Below, one piece after another: positions 1 through 7,372 of a DNA stretch of 64,000 nt. This stretch comes from Ornithinimicrobium tianjinense (GTDB lineage Bacteria > Actinomycetota > Actinomycetes > Actinomycetales > Dermatophilaceae). Below the pieces are notes generated by a model. The model saw nothing but the letters and a program-made list of their open reading frames with translations. It had not been told where the DNA came from and ran no database searches. How positions within the stretch are numbered: the first letter of the stretch is position 1; the number at the start of each line of letters is the position of its first letter. Location: contig NZ_BMEM01000001.1 in assembly GCF_014636495.1 (NCBI RefSeq), forward strand, positions 294,195-358,194, read 5' to 3'. Both the position numbers and the translations under genes were made by a program.

Positions 1-10
1 GGGCGGGGAT

Positions 11-54
11 GGCAGGAACGCCTGTCCGGTCGGGCAGGAACGCCTGTCCGGTCG
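11..54. repeat. 22-bp tandem repeat, two copies
   Basis: Two perfect copies of a 22-bp unit (11-32 and 33-54) beginning GGCAGGAACGCCTG lie just upstream of rsmI. Each unit can form a short hairpin (CAGG/CCTG). The upstream gene is outside the window, so it is not known whether this is a gene-end repeat like the others in this region. Confidence 0.85.
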
Positions 55-75
55 GGGGCCGGGCGGGGCACGGCA

Positions 76-81
76 TACCCT
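76..81 (+). promoter_or_regulatory. -10 box of rsmI (leaderless)
   Basis: TACCCT fits the actinobacterial TAnnnT -10 pattern and ends 6 nt before the rsmI ATG. No ribosome binding site is visible, so the transcript is probably leaderless. The box lies within a GGCATACC motif. Confidence 0.55.
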
Positions 82-87
82 GCGTGC

Positions 88-924
88 ATGACCTCCGCGC
101 TCGTCCTCGCCGCCACGCCCATCGGGGACGCCCGCGACGCGAGCCCCCGGCTGCTCGAGGAGCTCGCGAGCGCCGACGTCGTGGCCGCCGAGGACACGAG
201 GCGGCTGCGGCGGCTGACCGAACGGCTCGGCGTGACCGTCGGGGGCGAGATCGTCAGCTACCACGAGCACAACGAGGCGTCGCGGACCCCGGACCTGGTC
301 CAGAGGATCGCCGCGGGTGCGCGGGTGCTCCTGGTCACGGATGCCGGTATGCCGTCCGTCTCCGACCCCGGCTACCGGCTCGTCGCCGCGTGCGTGGCCG
401 CCGACCTGCCCGTGACCTGTGTGCCGGGGCCCTCGGCCGTGCTCATGGCGCTGGCGGTGAGCGGTCTGCCGGTGGACCGCTTCTGCTTCGAGGGCTTCCT
501 GCCGCGCAAGGCCGGCGACCGGGCGCGGTCCCTGTCCGCGCTGGCGGCCGAGCCCCGGACGATGGTCTTCTTCGAGGCGCCGCACCGGCTGGCGGCCACG
601 CTCACCGCGATGGCGGACGCGCTCGGCGCGGACAGACCGGCGGCGGTCTGCCGCGAGCTGACCAAGACCTATGAGGAGGTCCGGCGCGGCGGGCTGGGCG
701 AGCTCGCGGGATGGGCCGCCGAGGGGGTGAAGGGGGAGATCACGGTCGTGGTCGCGGGCCTGGACCCGGCCGCGCTGACGGCGCCCGACCCCGAGGACGT
801 CGTGCCCGAGATCCTCGCCCGTGCCGCGGCCGGTGAGCGGCTGAAGGACGTGTGCCGCGACCTCGCGGCCAGCACGGGTCTGTCGGCCAAGGAGCTCTAC
901 GACCGGGCGGTCGCCGCCCGCTGA
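88..924 (+). CDS. rsmI: 16S rRNA (cytidine(1402)-2'-O)-methyltransferase RsmI
   Basis: This 278-aa protein is a full-length RsmI, a SAM-dependent methyltransferase that puts the 2'-O-methyl group on C1402 of 16S rRNA in the decoding centre. Family motifs are in order: TPIGD at residues 10-14, an AAEDTRRL segment at 33-40, the SAM-site [12 protein letters not shown] at 84-95, then [11 protein letters not shown] and FEGFLPRK. The C-terminus has the small helical domain typical of the family ([17 protein letters not shown]). The ATG at 88 is chosen because TPIG then falls where the family has it and a -10 box lies directly upstream. It appears to be transcribed alone. Confidence 0.95.
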   Translation: MTSALVLAATPIGDARDASPRLLEELASADVVAAEDTRRLRRLTERLGVTVGGEIVSYHEHNEASRTPDLVQRIAAGARVLLVTDAGMPSVSDPGYRLVAACVAADLPVTCVPGPSAVLMALAVSGLPVDRFCFEGFLPRKAGDRARSLSALAAEPRTMVFFEAPHRLAATLTAMADALGADRPAAVCRELTKTYEEVRRGGLGELAGWAAEGVKGEITVVVAGLDPAALTAPDPEDVVPEILARAAAGERLKDVCRDLAASTGLSAKELYDRAVAAR

Positions 925-1081
925 GCGGCTCGCGCGAGAGCGCCGGCGCGGTCAGGTCACGAGGACATCACGATGCGTCGCGCACGCCCCCCGGGGTCTT
1001 GTGCGACCGACCGTGATGCGGCATAGTCACGCGCGTGGTCCGACAACGGCGTCGGGCCCGTCTTGTGTCCCGGAGGAGCCC

Positions 1082-1546
1082 GTGTCCCCCAATCTCTCTG
1101 CACTTGTCTCCGGCCTGCTCGGCGGCCTCGTTGCCGGGGTCTTCTGCGCCTGGGCGACCACGCAGGTGCTGCCGGTCGGCACCACCGGCTACAGCACGCG
1201 CGTCGTCGGGCTGGCCGTCGCGCTGGCCGTGCTCGGGGCCGTGATCGGTGTCCTCGTGGGCTGGCTCGTGGCCGGCCGCCGGGCGCTGTCGCTGGGCCGG
1301 ATCGCGGCCGTGGTCACGGTCGTCGGCACCTCGGTGGGTGGGACGGCGTGGGCCCGCCGGGCGATCGCGGAGCAGGCGGACGGCCATCTCGTCGGCACGA
1401 TCCTGCTCGTGGGCGGTCTCGTCATCGTGCTCGCCCTGGCCGCCGGGTTCACCGCGGCCATGCTCGGCCCGGCGTCGCTCGACGACGGTGACGCGGACGG
1501 TGACGGGGACGCGGACGCGGATGACCGGCAGGAGCCTCAGCTGTAG
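1082..1546 (+). CDS. Small four-helix membrane protein, unknown
   Basis: A 154-aa protein with four hydrophobic segments (about residues 4-26, 38-62, 68-86 and 97-120) and a very acidic tail rich in Asp and Gly (DDGDADGDGDADADD). The GTG at 1082 is preferred over the upstream ATG at 1001 because AGGAG lies 5 nt before it and the membrane protein starts immediately; the longer form would add an Arg/Ser-rich stretch. No family was recognised. Its 3' end overlaps the convergent DUF4126 gene by 10 bp. Confidence 0.7.
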   Translation: MSPNLSALVSGLLGGLVAGVFCAWATTQVLPVGTTGYSTRVVGLAVALAVLGAVIGVLVGWLVAGRRALSLGRIAAVVTVVGTSVGGTAWARRAIAEQADGHLVGTILLVGGLVIVLALAAGFTAAMLGPASLDDGDADGDGDADADDRQEPQL

Positions 1547-2151
1547 CCCGCGTCGCTCATCAGCCGGTCCTCACGCGTCCGGCGCCGGCGGTGGGCCCGC
1601 CGCCAGAGCGCGAAGAGCGCCCACAGCAGGAGCAGCAGCAGGAAGATCACCAGCACGGGCAGGAAGATCGCGACGAGCGACAGGGTCAGCGACACCCCGT
1701 CCTCGGCGGCCGACACGACCGGGGTGCCCAGGCCGCCTGTCGTGGTGTTGACGACCGGGCGGGTGACCGCCTTGCCGGTGTGCACGATGCCCGCCGTGAC
1801 GATGCCGAGCAGCACCCCGACCCAGGGGTTGTCCTGCATGAACGACGATCCCTGCTCGAAGTCCTCGGCGGCGGTGGTCGCGGCGAAGATCAGGCCACCG
1901 GTCGCCGGGCGCACGAACGTGCCGACGGCGTCGTTGACGTGGTCGACGAGCGCGACCTTGTCGAGCACCACCTCGGACAGCAGCAGCACAGCGGCGACCC
2001 CGATGGCCCACGGCGACTCGATCCAGGCGTACTGGTGCGGCAGGTTGATCACGTCGGTGTACCGCGCGATGAGCGCCACGAGGATGAACGGGATGTAGGC
2101 GTTCAGCCCCGCGGCCGCGGACAGGCCGGCTCCGGTGAGGGCAGCGAGCAT
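1537..2151 (-). CDS. DUF4126 family membrane protein
   Basis: A 204-aa integral membrane protein. The N-terminal sequence (LTGAGLSAAAGLNAYIPF) and the later ALVDHVNDAVGTFVRP segment are typical of DUF4126, whose function is unknown. There are about five hydrophobic stretches, the last one long and Leu/Ile-rich before an Arg-rich cytoplasmic tail (RRAHRRRRTREDR). The ATG at 2151 is chosen; the longer frame from 2211 would run into the inverted repeat at 2206-2254. A GAGG stands 6 nt upstream. Confidence 0.8.
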   Translation of the reverse strand: MLAALTGAGLSAAAGLNAYIPFILVALIARYTDVINLPHQYAWIESPWAIGVAAVLLLSEVVLDKVALVDHVNDAVGTFVRPATGGLIFAATTAAEDFEQGSSFMQDNPWVGVLLGIVTAGIVHTGKAVTRPVVNTTTGGLGTPVVSAAEDGVSLTLSLVAIFLPVLVIFLLLLLLWALFALWRRAHRRRRTREDRLMSDAGYS

Positions 2152-2205
2152 GAGGTGCCTCGCCTTTCGTCTCGGCGTCCCCCGGCGGAGGACGTCGGTC
2201 CAGTC

Positions 2206-2254
2206 AACCACGGGGTATGCCGCGGATCTTCCCTCCGCGGCATACCCCGTGGTT
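2206..2254. terminator. Perfect 21-bp inverted repeat containing paired GGTATGCC/GGCATACC
   Basis: Arms 2206-2226 and 2234-2254 match perfectly over 21 bp around a 7-nt loop (TCTTCCC). Each arm carries one copy of the GGTATGCC/GGCATACC motif that is frequent across the window. It follows the stop of the leftward gene ending at 2278 and precedes the DUF4126 start, so it most likely terminates the 3308-2278 operon. On the rightward side it is followed by a T-rich stretch (TTCTTTTC). Confidence 0.75.
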
Positions 2255-2277
2255 CTTTTCTCCGCGCCGCGGAGCGG

Positions 2278-2799
2278 TCAGAGCACCCGCACGTCGATCT
2301 GCCTCACCGTGGCCGAGCAGCTGGCGCTGGCGTAGGCCCACGGCCCGCCGGCGCCGACCCAGGTCTCCACCTCGACCATCGCGGAGTACTGCCGCCCGCT
2401 GCCGCCCCAGAACTCCGTGGCCATCGTGATGCTGAGGTCCCTGGCGGTGATCTCGCTGTTCCAGAAGACCGCTGCGATCGCGCGTCCCAGGCTGCGCCGG
2501 TCGTGGGCGACCACCTGCGAGCCGTTCATGATGCGCAGGTTGAGGATCGCCTCAGCGGAGGAGTACCCGAAGAACGCGGGTGTCCAGACGCGGAACCACC
2601 CGACGTCGATGGCCGCCTCGGCCCGGATGAGCCGGGTGCCGGACGGGCCGTAGAAGGCGCTGCCGACCTGGGCGACGTTCTGGTAGGACCCGGCGATCGC
2701 GATGAACTGGTAGCTGTAGAGGCGTCCTGTCGAGCGGTCTGCCGTGGTGGTGTCTCCCCGCTTGTAGTTCAGCCCGTAGGGGGCGACCAGGGCGACCAT
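2278..2799 (-). CDS. Unrecognised 173-aa protein
   Basis: No family was recognised. The protein is rich in aromatic and small polar residues (GRLYSYQFIAIAGSYQNVAQ, FYGPSGTRLI, WFRVWTPAFFGYSS) and alternates hydrophobic and polar residues as in a beta-sandwich. There is no signal peptide and no transmembrane segment. The last third (QYSAMVEVETWVGAGGPWAYASASCSATV) also looks like beta strands. The ATG at 2799 overlaps the stop of the upstream gene by one base (TGATG) and has GGAGG 7 nt before it, so the two genes are translationally coupled. A GTG at 2802 is an alternative start. Confidence 0.7.
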   Translation of the reverse strand: MVALVAPYGLNYKRGDTTTADRSTGRLYSYQFIAIAGSYQNVAQVGSAFYGPSGTRLIRAEAAIDVGWFRVWTPAFFGYSSAEAILNLRIMNGSQVVAHDRRSLGRAIAAVFWNSEITARDLSITMATEFWGGSGRQYSAMVEVETWVGAGGPWAYASASCSATVRQIDVRVL

Positions 2800-3308
2800 C
2801 ACTCCACCTCCATGACCCAGCCGAGGCTGTCGTCACCGGCCGTGGCAGGTCGGCCCCCGCCACCTTTGGCTCCGCGACGTCCCACCGCCCGGGCATGCTC
2901 CGGCACCTGCACCGTGGCCATCAGCTCCTCGGCCAGGTCGTCGGCGTCGATGCCGGCGGCGGCGAGCAGGTCGTCGCGGGACGGGCGGTGCTGCTCCGCG
3001 ATGGCGGCACCGCGACGCTCGGCCTCGCGCGCCTCCTCCTCGGTGGTCACGGGCAGCCCGCGCAACGCCTCCAGGTCGGCCTGGAGGGCGTCACGGTCGA
3101 CGCCGGCCTTGGCGGCCGCCTTCTCCGCCTTCGCCGCATGCTTGGCCTGCACCCTCTCCAGCGCCTTGAGCTCCTTGTCCAGCCGCGCCTTGCCGTCCTT
3201 GCGCTGCTGCTCGTCCGCCTGCCTGAGGCTGTCCTGCAGGGACGCCTCCTCCTGGCCCGGGGGCACCGGCCTGATCTCCTCCGTGCCCGGGTCGTCCTGC
3301 GGTGTCAT
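2799..3308 (-). CDS. Charged coiled-coil protein, unknown
   Basis: A 169-aa soluble protein. After a Pro/Glu-rich N-terminus, residues about 20-75 form a highly charged Lys/Glu/Ala helix (KARLDKELKALERVQAKHAA) predicted to be a coiled coil, followed by a second helical region (DLEALRGLPVTTEEEAREAE) and a Gly-rich linker near the C-terminus. The ATG at 3308 is preferred because GGAGGGAG precedes it; the frame extends upstream but becomes Arg/Gly-rich noise. It is the first gene of a two-gene operon with the unrecognised protein downstream, which suggests a complex. No function can be assigned. Confidence 0.7.
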   Translation of the reverse strand: MTPQDDPGTEEIRPVPPGQEEASLQDSLRQADEQQRKDGKARLDKELKALERVQAKHAAKAEKAAAKAGVDRDALQADLEALRGLPVTTEEEAREAERRGAAIAEQHRPSRDDLLAAAGIDADDLAEELMATVQVPEHARAVGRRGAKGGGGRPATAGDDSLGWVMEVE

Positions 3309-3450
3309 GTGCTGCTCCCTCCGAGTCGTGCGGCGGGACCACCCGCCGGAGGCAGGATGCCTGCCCCGCCACGACGCTCCCACCGCTCCGCCCCGGGCGT
3401 CGTCAGCCGCGAGGAGGTGCTGCCTCATCCCTCGGGAGGATGCGGCCCCC

Positions 3451-3475
3451 AACCTTTCCGGTGGCCCGCTCCGTT
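3451..3475 (+). promoter_or_regulatory. Candidate ECF-type promoter of the sigma-factor gene
   Basis: AACCTT at 3451-3456 and CGTT at 3472-3475, separated by 15 nt, resemble the AAC...CGT promoters used by extracytoplasmic-function sigma factors. It lies about 45 nt before the sigma gene start, consistent with autoregulation. The remainder of the 210-bp divergent gap from 3309 shows no other clear element. Confidence 0.5.
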
Positions 3476-3518
3476 ACCGGGGGGAAGATAGGGCGACCCG
3501 GAGCAGGGGAGTGAGCAG

Positions 3519-4007
3519 GTGCGCAGCAGTGACGACGTGGCCTACGTCGAGTTCGTGGACGCGTCGAGAGCGACGCTCCTGGCCTACGCCTGGCTGCTGA
3601 CCGGGGACGCGCACGCGGCCGAGGACCTGGTGCAGGAGACCTTCGTCCGGGTCTACGTCCGGTGGCGCAAGGTACGCGACGGCCGGCCGCTCGCCTACGC
3701 CCGCAGGATCCTGAGCAACCTGCACACCGACCGCTGGCGCAGCCGCCGCCGTGAGGTGCTGCGGGACGAGGTGCCGGAGACGGCATACTCCACCGACCCC
3801 ATGACCACGGACCTGGTGCGGGCGCTGCAGCGGCTGTCACCGCGCGAGCGCGAGTGCGTCGTGCTGCGCCACTACCTGGACCTGTCCGAGAAGGACACCG
3901 CCGCCACGCTGGGGATCAGCGTCGGCAGCGTCAAGGGCTACACGTCCAAGGGCCTCGCGGGCCTGCGTCCGCTGCTCGCCACGACCGAGGAGGAGCGCTA
4001 TGTCTGA
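3519..4007 (+). CDS. SigE-family ECF RNA polymerase sigma factor
   Basis: A 162-aa group IV sigma factor with region 2 at about residues 10-75 (AYAWLLTGDAHAAEDLVQET, then RRILSNLHTDRWR) and region 4 at about 105-155 (LSPREREC, then the helix-turn-helix TAATLGISVGSVKGYTSKGL). It belongs to the actinobacterial SigE-type subgroup, which lacks extra domains. The GTG start at 3519 follows a GGGGAGTGAG region. The next gene overlaps it by 8 bp and encodes a one-pass membrane protein, so the pair looks like a sigma factor with its anti-sigma or membrane sensor. An ECF-like promoter upstream suggests autoregulation. Confidence 0.9.
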   Translation: MRSSDDVAYVEFVDASRATLLAYAWLLTGDAHAAEDLVQETFVRVYVRWRKVRDGRPLAYARRILSNLHTDRWRSRRREVLRDEVPETAYSTDPMTTDLVRALQRLSPRERECVVLRHYLDLSEKDTAATLGISVGSVKGYTSKGLAGLRPLLATTEEERYV

Positions 4008-5424
4008 TCCGCAGATCACCGACCTGCTGGACCGTGCCGTGCACCACGCGCCGGCGATGCACCTGGACGCGGACGACATGCTCGCCGCCGGCAGGGGGCG
4101 GGTCCGCCGGCGTCGCGCCACCGCAGCCGGGGCGCTGGCAGGGTCGCTCGCGGTCGTCGCCGCGGTGTGGGGCGGTCTCACGGGTGGGTCCGACCTTCTC
4201 GGGACGCGCGAGATCCAGCCCGCCACCACGGTCTTCGAGGAGGGCGAGACCTTCGAGGCAACCCTGTTCGACGGATTCCAGACCGTCGACGACGACCAGG
4301 TGGGGCACTCCTACGACGTCCGGCTGTCGAGGACCACGGCGGACGGGGCGGTGACCCTCGTCCTGTCCGATGGTGGCGCCGTCGTCGAGGAGGTGCAGGC
4401 CGAGTCGCCCGTGCCGGGGCTGGAGGTCTTCGCCGGCGAGCGCCTGACGGTGGCGCTCTGGGTCGAGCCTGAAGGCGTCGTCGCGTCGGTGCCGCTCGTC
4501 GGCCCGGTCGACCCCGGTGGCCCCTCGGACGTGCGGCACACCGACGTGGACGGGCAGCAGGTCGCGTATGCCGTCTGGGCCGGCGACGTGGTCCCGATGC
4601 CCGACGCGGTGCGCGACGTCTATCTCGTGGGGCACGACGACGTCGTGACACTTTCCGGCAGGGACCTCGAGACCGCCGAGCTGCGAGCCGGTGACGAGCA
4701 CGCTGTCGTGTGGTCCGACCCGTCCGTCGCGGTCTGGGGGTATGCAGTGACCGTCACCTGGGTGGGGCTTCCCCCGCAGACCGGACTGAGCCAGTTCGTC
4801 GACGGGCCGGCGATGCTGGCATCCAGCTCATGGACGTCGGAGGACGGCACCGTCGGGCTGAGCCTGCTGCCGGACGGTGCCGGACGGGTGGAGACCGTCG
4901 ACGGCGGGGACCTGGCGAGCACGACGCTCGACGGCCGGGCCGTGGTGCTGACCGACACGACAGGTCCCACGGAGCTCACGGTCCGGTTCGGTCTCGGCGG
5001 CACGACATACACCGTCCAGGACTACTCCGCAGACCTCTTCACCCTGGACACCGCCGACGGCACGGCGGCATCCCTCCAGCCGCGTGTCGAGGCACGCGAC
5101 CCGGCGTTGGCTCTCGTCGCGCACTCCGGAGCGCGGCTTCTGGAGGTCGGTGACGGCCACCTCCTCGCCGGGCCGGTCGTGCGAGACCTGGCTGGGGGCG
5201 CGGTCGTCCTCGTGACGGGTGGCGACCCGGTCCCGGCCGTGCTGACGGACCTGCGGGTCGAGGTCGCCGGCCGGTGGGTCACACCCGTGGATGTCGCGCA
5301 GGTGCTGCTGGCGGACGGGCGCATCGCGACGGCCGCCTCGGTCGCCGCCGCAGCCGACGAGGTCACCGCTGTCGGTCGTCTCGTCAACGGGCAGGTCGAG
5401 CGGTGGAGTCCAGGGGCCGGCTGA
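4000..5424 (+). CDS. One-pass membrane partner of the ECF sigma factor (putative anti-sigma/sensor)
   Basis: A 474-aa protein with a short cytoplasmic N-terminal segment (residues 1-36) containing ITDLLDRAVHHAPAMHLDADD, an Arg-rich stop (RGRVRRRRA), one membrane helix at about 40-60 and a large, mostly beta-stranded extracytoplasmic region without recognised domains. This topology and the 8-bp overlap with the sigma gene are what is expected of a cognate regulator, but no zinc-binding anti-sigma motif (HxxxCxxC) is present, so the anti-sigma role is inference from context. Confidence 0.7.
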   Translation: MSDPQITDLLDRAVHHAPAMHLDADDMLAAGRGRVRRRRATAAGALAGSLAVVAAVWGGLTGGSDLLGTREIQPATTVFEEGETFEATLFDGFQTVDDDQVGHSYDVRLSRTTADGAVTLVLSDGGAVVEEVQAESPVPGLEVFAGERLTVALWVEPEGVVASVPLVGPVDPGGPSDVRHTDVDGQQVAYAVWAGDVVPMPDAVRDVYLVGHDDVVTLSGRDLETAELRAGDEHAVVWSDPSVAVWGYAVTVTWVGLPPQTGLSQFVDGPAMLASSSWTSEDGTVGLSLLPDGAGRVETVDGGDLASTTLDGRAVVLTDTTGPTELTVRFGLGGTTYTVQDYSADLFTLDTADGTAASLQPRVEARDPALALVAHSGARLLEVGDGHLLAGPVVRDLAGGAVVLVTGGDPVPAVLTDLRVEVAGRWVTPVDVAQVLLADGRIATAASVAAAADEVTAVGRLVNGQVERWSPGAG

Positions 5425-5443
5425 CGAGAAGCTGCTGGGCGAC

Positions 5444-5515
5444 CACTCAGGTGAGTGAGTTCTGCACGGCTGGGGCCGTGATGCCGTGCCTGAGCCACTC
5501 AGGTGAGTGGGTTCG
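5444..5515. repeat. 52-bp repeat family, locus 1 (about 1.5 units)
   Basis: CACTCAGGTGAGTG occurs at 5444 and again at 5496, exactly 52 bp apart, each followed by a GRGTT(C/G)(T/G)GCAC segment. These match the reverse complement of the 52-bp repeat at 45093-45540. The locus lies between the convergent ends of the sigma-partner gene (5424) and DUF3037 (5572), a 147-bp gap that holds nothing else. It may act as a bidirectional terminator. Confidence 0.8.
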
Positions 5516-5571
5516 GCACAGCTGGCGGGCCGGTTGGGGGTGGGGCCTGGTGGCCGCCGACCTTCCGGTAC

Positions 5572-5958
5572 CTACCTCCGCACCAGCACCCGCACGAGGT
5601 GCTCCAGCGTCGCGGCCGGGTCCTCGGTCGTCCCGCCGTGCACCGGGCCCGGCTGGACGATCGTGCTGCGCGGCGCGCTGAGCCACCCGAACCGCGGGCC
5701 GAGCTTGTCCAGCCGCGGCGTGGTGGGAGAGTGCTCGCCGGCGGCGACACGGCATACCTGGGCGAGCGCGGAGCGCACCGCGTCGAGGTCCAGGTCGGGG
5801 TCGAGCGCCCACGCGCGCGCCTCGTCGAGCGCGAACTCGCCGCGCAGGAACTCGGCCTCCTGGCTGTAGAGCACGACGCCGACGTTGATGAACTCCTCGC
5901 GCTCGACGCGGGGGACGAGGCGCAGCACGACGTACTGGTAGTCCACGGTGGTGCTCAT
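5572..5958 (-). CDS. DUF3037 domain protein
   Basis: A 128-aa protein that begins YQYVVLRLVPRVEREEFINVGVVLYS, the hallmark N-terminus of DUF3037, followed by a helical region and a C-terminus ending LEHLVRVLVRR. DUF3037 proteins are commonly encoded next to a HipA-like kinase in actinobacteria, as here: the ATG at 5958 overlaps the stop of the kinase gene by 4 bp (ATGA). The molecular role is unknown; the fixed pairing suggests it is a partner or substrate of the kinase. Confidence 0.85.
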   Translation of the reverse strand: MSTTVDYQYVVLRLVPRVEREEFINVGVVLYSQEAEFLRGEFALDEARAWALDPDLDLDAVRSALAQVCRVAAGEHSPTTPRLDKLGPRFGWLSAPRSTIVQPGPVHGGTTEDPAATLEHLVRVLVRR

Positions 5959-6728
5959 GCCGCGCCTCCCGGCAGCCAGACCTGCGGCGTCTCGACTCGC
6001 GCCAGCAGATGCTCGAGGTATGCCGCGCGCACCGCGGGTGCGTCCGGCAGGTGGTCCGTGGTCTCGAGCCACTCGTCCGGCACCTGGTCGAGCACGTCGG
6101 TGACGAGGTCGGCGGTGACCAGCGGCGCGAGCGCCTCGTGGGCGCGGGGCAGGTCCGTGGCGACGGCTCCGAGGACGTGGTCGTCGGCGCCGACGCGGAA
6201 GGGCTGCCGGGCGAACCGCTCGGCGTCGGGGGCCTTGCTCGGCCAGGAGTGGTGGAAGTAGAGCGCCGCGCCGTGGTCGATGAGCCAGGTCCTGCGGTGC
6301 CAGGTGAGCAGGTTGGGGTTGGACCAGGTGCGGTCGACGTTGGCGGTGAACGCGTCGAGCCAGACGATGCGCGAGGCGAGCGCCTCCTCCGGGGGGCGAG
6401 AACCGTCATACCCCAGCGCGCCGGGGAGGAGATCGACGCCGAGGTTGGTGCCGGGCGAGGCGTTGAGCAGGTCCTGGACCTCCTCGTCGGCCTCGTAACG
6501 GGCCATCGCCGGCGGCAGGTCGATCGTCACGAGGCGGGGCACCGGCAGCTCGAGCCGCCGGGCCAGCTCGCCGACGACCACCTCGGCGACGAGGACCTTG
6601 AGTCCCTGGCCGGCGCCGCGGAACTTCACGACGTAGGTGCCCAGGTCGGCGCCCTCGACCACGCCGGGCATCGAGCCGCCCTCGCGCAGGGGCGTGACGT
6701 AGCGGACGGCGGTGACGTGGTCGAGCAC
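5955..6728 (-). CDS. HipA-family kinase-like protein
   Basis: A 257-aa protein with the layout of a minimal HipA kinase lacking the N-terminal HipA extension. A nucleotide-binding strand with lysine (GTYVVKFRG) comes first, then the catalytic-loop region WLDAFTANVDRTWSNPN and the metal-binding motif IDHG in LIDHGAALYFHHSW. HipA toxins phosphorylate glutamyl-tRNA synthetase, but no HipB-type DNA-binding antitoxin is present here, so a toxin role should not be assumed. The GTG at 6728 is chosen as a probable leaderless start: TAGCCT lies 7 nt before it on this strand. Earlier starts to 6818 would run into the divergent promoter. It is co-transcribed with DUF3037. Confidence 0.75.
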   Translation of the reverse strand: MLDHVTAVRYVTPLREGGSMPGVVEGADLGTYVVKFRGAGQGLKVLVAEVVVGELARRLELPVPRLVTIDLPPAMARYEADEEVQDLLNASPGTNLGVDLLPGALGYDGSRPPEEALASRIVWLDAFTANVDRTWSNPNLLTWHRRTWLIDHGAALYFHHSWPSKAPDAERFARQPFRVGADDHVLGAVATDLPRAHEALAPLVTADLVTDVLDQVPDEWLETTDHLPDAPAVRAAYLEHLLARVETPQVWLPGGAA

Positions 6729-6802
6729 GAGCGACAGGCTAGTCGTTGGATCGGCTGGTGGAGACCGGATCTGAGGTTCCCATCGGCGGTGCGCGATCGT
6801 GG

Positions 6803-6808
6803 CTACAC
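6803..6808 (+). promoter_or_regulatory. -10 box of the membrane-protein gene at 6817 (leaderless)
   Basis: TACACT ends 8 nt before the ATG at 6817, with no ribosome binding site between them. This supports the ATG over the in-frame GTG at 6799. Confidence 0.55.
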
Positions 6809-6816
6809 TCCCGTCC

Positions 6817-7230
6817 ATGACGATGCGGGGCGGCAGGGGTGTGGCGGGGAGAGTGCTCGTGGGAGCGGTGATCGCGGCCCTCGCCGGCTGGCTGGCCGCT
6901 CTCGGGGGGTGGGGCGTCGGTGCGGCCGCAGCGGTCCCCGCTCCCGGGCGCGTCGCGGTCGCCCTGCTGCTCCTGCTCGGAGGGCTGCTGCTCGCCCTGC
7001 GGGTCGCCGGCAGCTACCGCGTCCACGGCTGGGGGGTCCTCGTCCTCGCGCTGGCGCTGACGCTCGGTCTCCTCGTCACGGGGTGGGTCATCTCGGGGCG
7101 GCGGGACCTCGAGGGCTGGGGCCAGATGACGATCGCCGCCGCCGCCCCGGTCGTGCTCGGCGCCGCAGTGGTGGTGGGGCTGGTCCTGCGGGCAAGGCTG
7201 GAGAGTCGCGGGATCGATCCGCTGCCCTGA
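6817..7230 (+). CDS. Small integral membrane protein, unknown
   Basis: A 137-aa, strongly hydrophobic protein with four predicted membrane helices (about residues 10-30, 44-62, 69-88 and 103-124) separated by short Arg-containing loops. No family was recognised. It is divergent from the HipA-like/DUF3037 pair and ends at a large hairpin, so it forms a single-gene unit. Confidence 0.7.
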   Translation: MTMRGGRGVAGRVLVGAVIAALAGWLAALGGWGVGAAAAVPAPGRVAVALLLLLGGLLLALRVAGSYRVHGWGVLVLALALTLGLLVTGWVISGRRDLEGWGQMTIAAAAPVVLGAAVVVGLVLRARLESRGIDPLP

Positions 7231-7250
7231 GCGCAGCCGCCGGCCTGTGC

Positions 7251-7330
7251 CGAGAGCGTCCCGCGAGGATCGTCACGCGAGAGTCGGGAGGGGTCCCGAC
7301 TTCTACGTGACGATCCTCGCGGGACGCTCG
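7251..7330. terminator. Large composite hairpin between convergent genes
   Basis: A perfect 23-bp inverted repeat (7255-7277 with 7306-7328) encloses a second, smaller hairpin (GTCGGGA/TCCCGAC). The near-identical arms extend a little further outward. It sits between the rightward membrane-protein gene ending at 7230 and the leftward VOC gene ending at 7373 and probably terminates both. Confidence 0.75.
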
Positions 7331-7372
7331 CGGCGCGACAGCGTGCTCGCGGCGTCCAGGCGTGCGCTCGCG

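Noticed and set aside
2278-3308. Prophage remnant
   Set aside because: The unknown pair has no phage-like neighbours, integrase or tRNA-flanking att repeats.
1591-3600. 669-aa frame across several genes on the plus strand
   Set aside because: It runs antisense to three minus-strand genes with better motifs and start signals.
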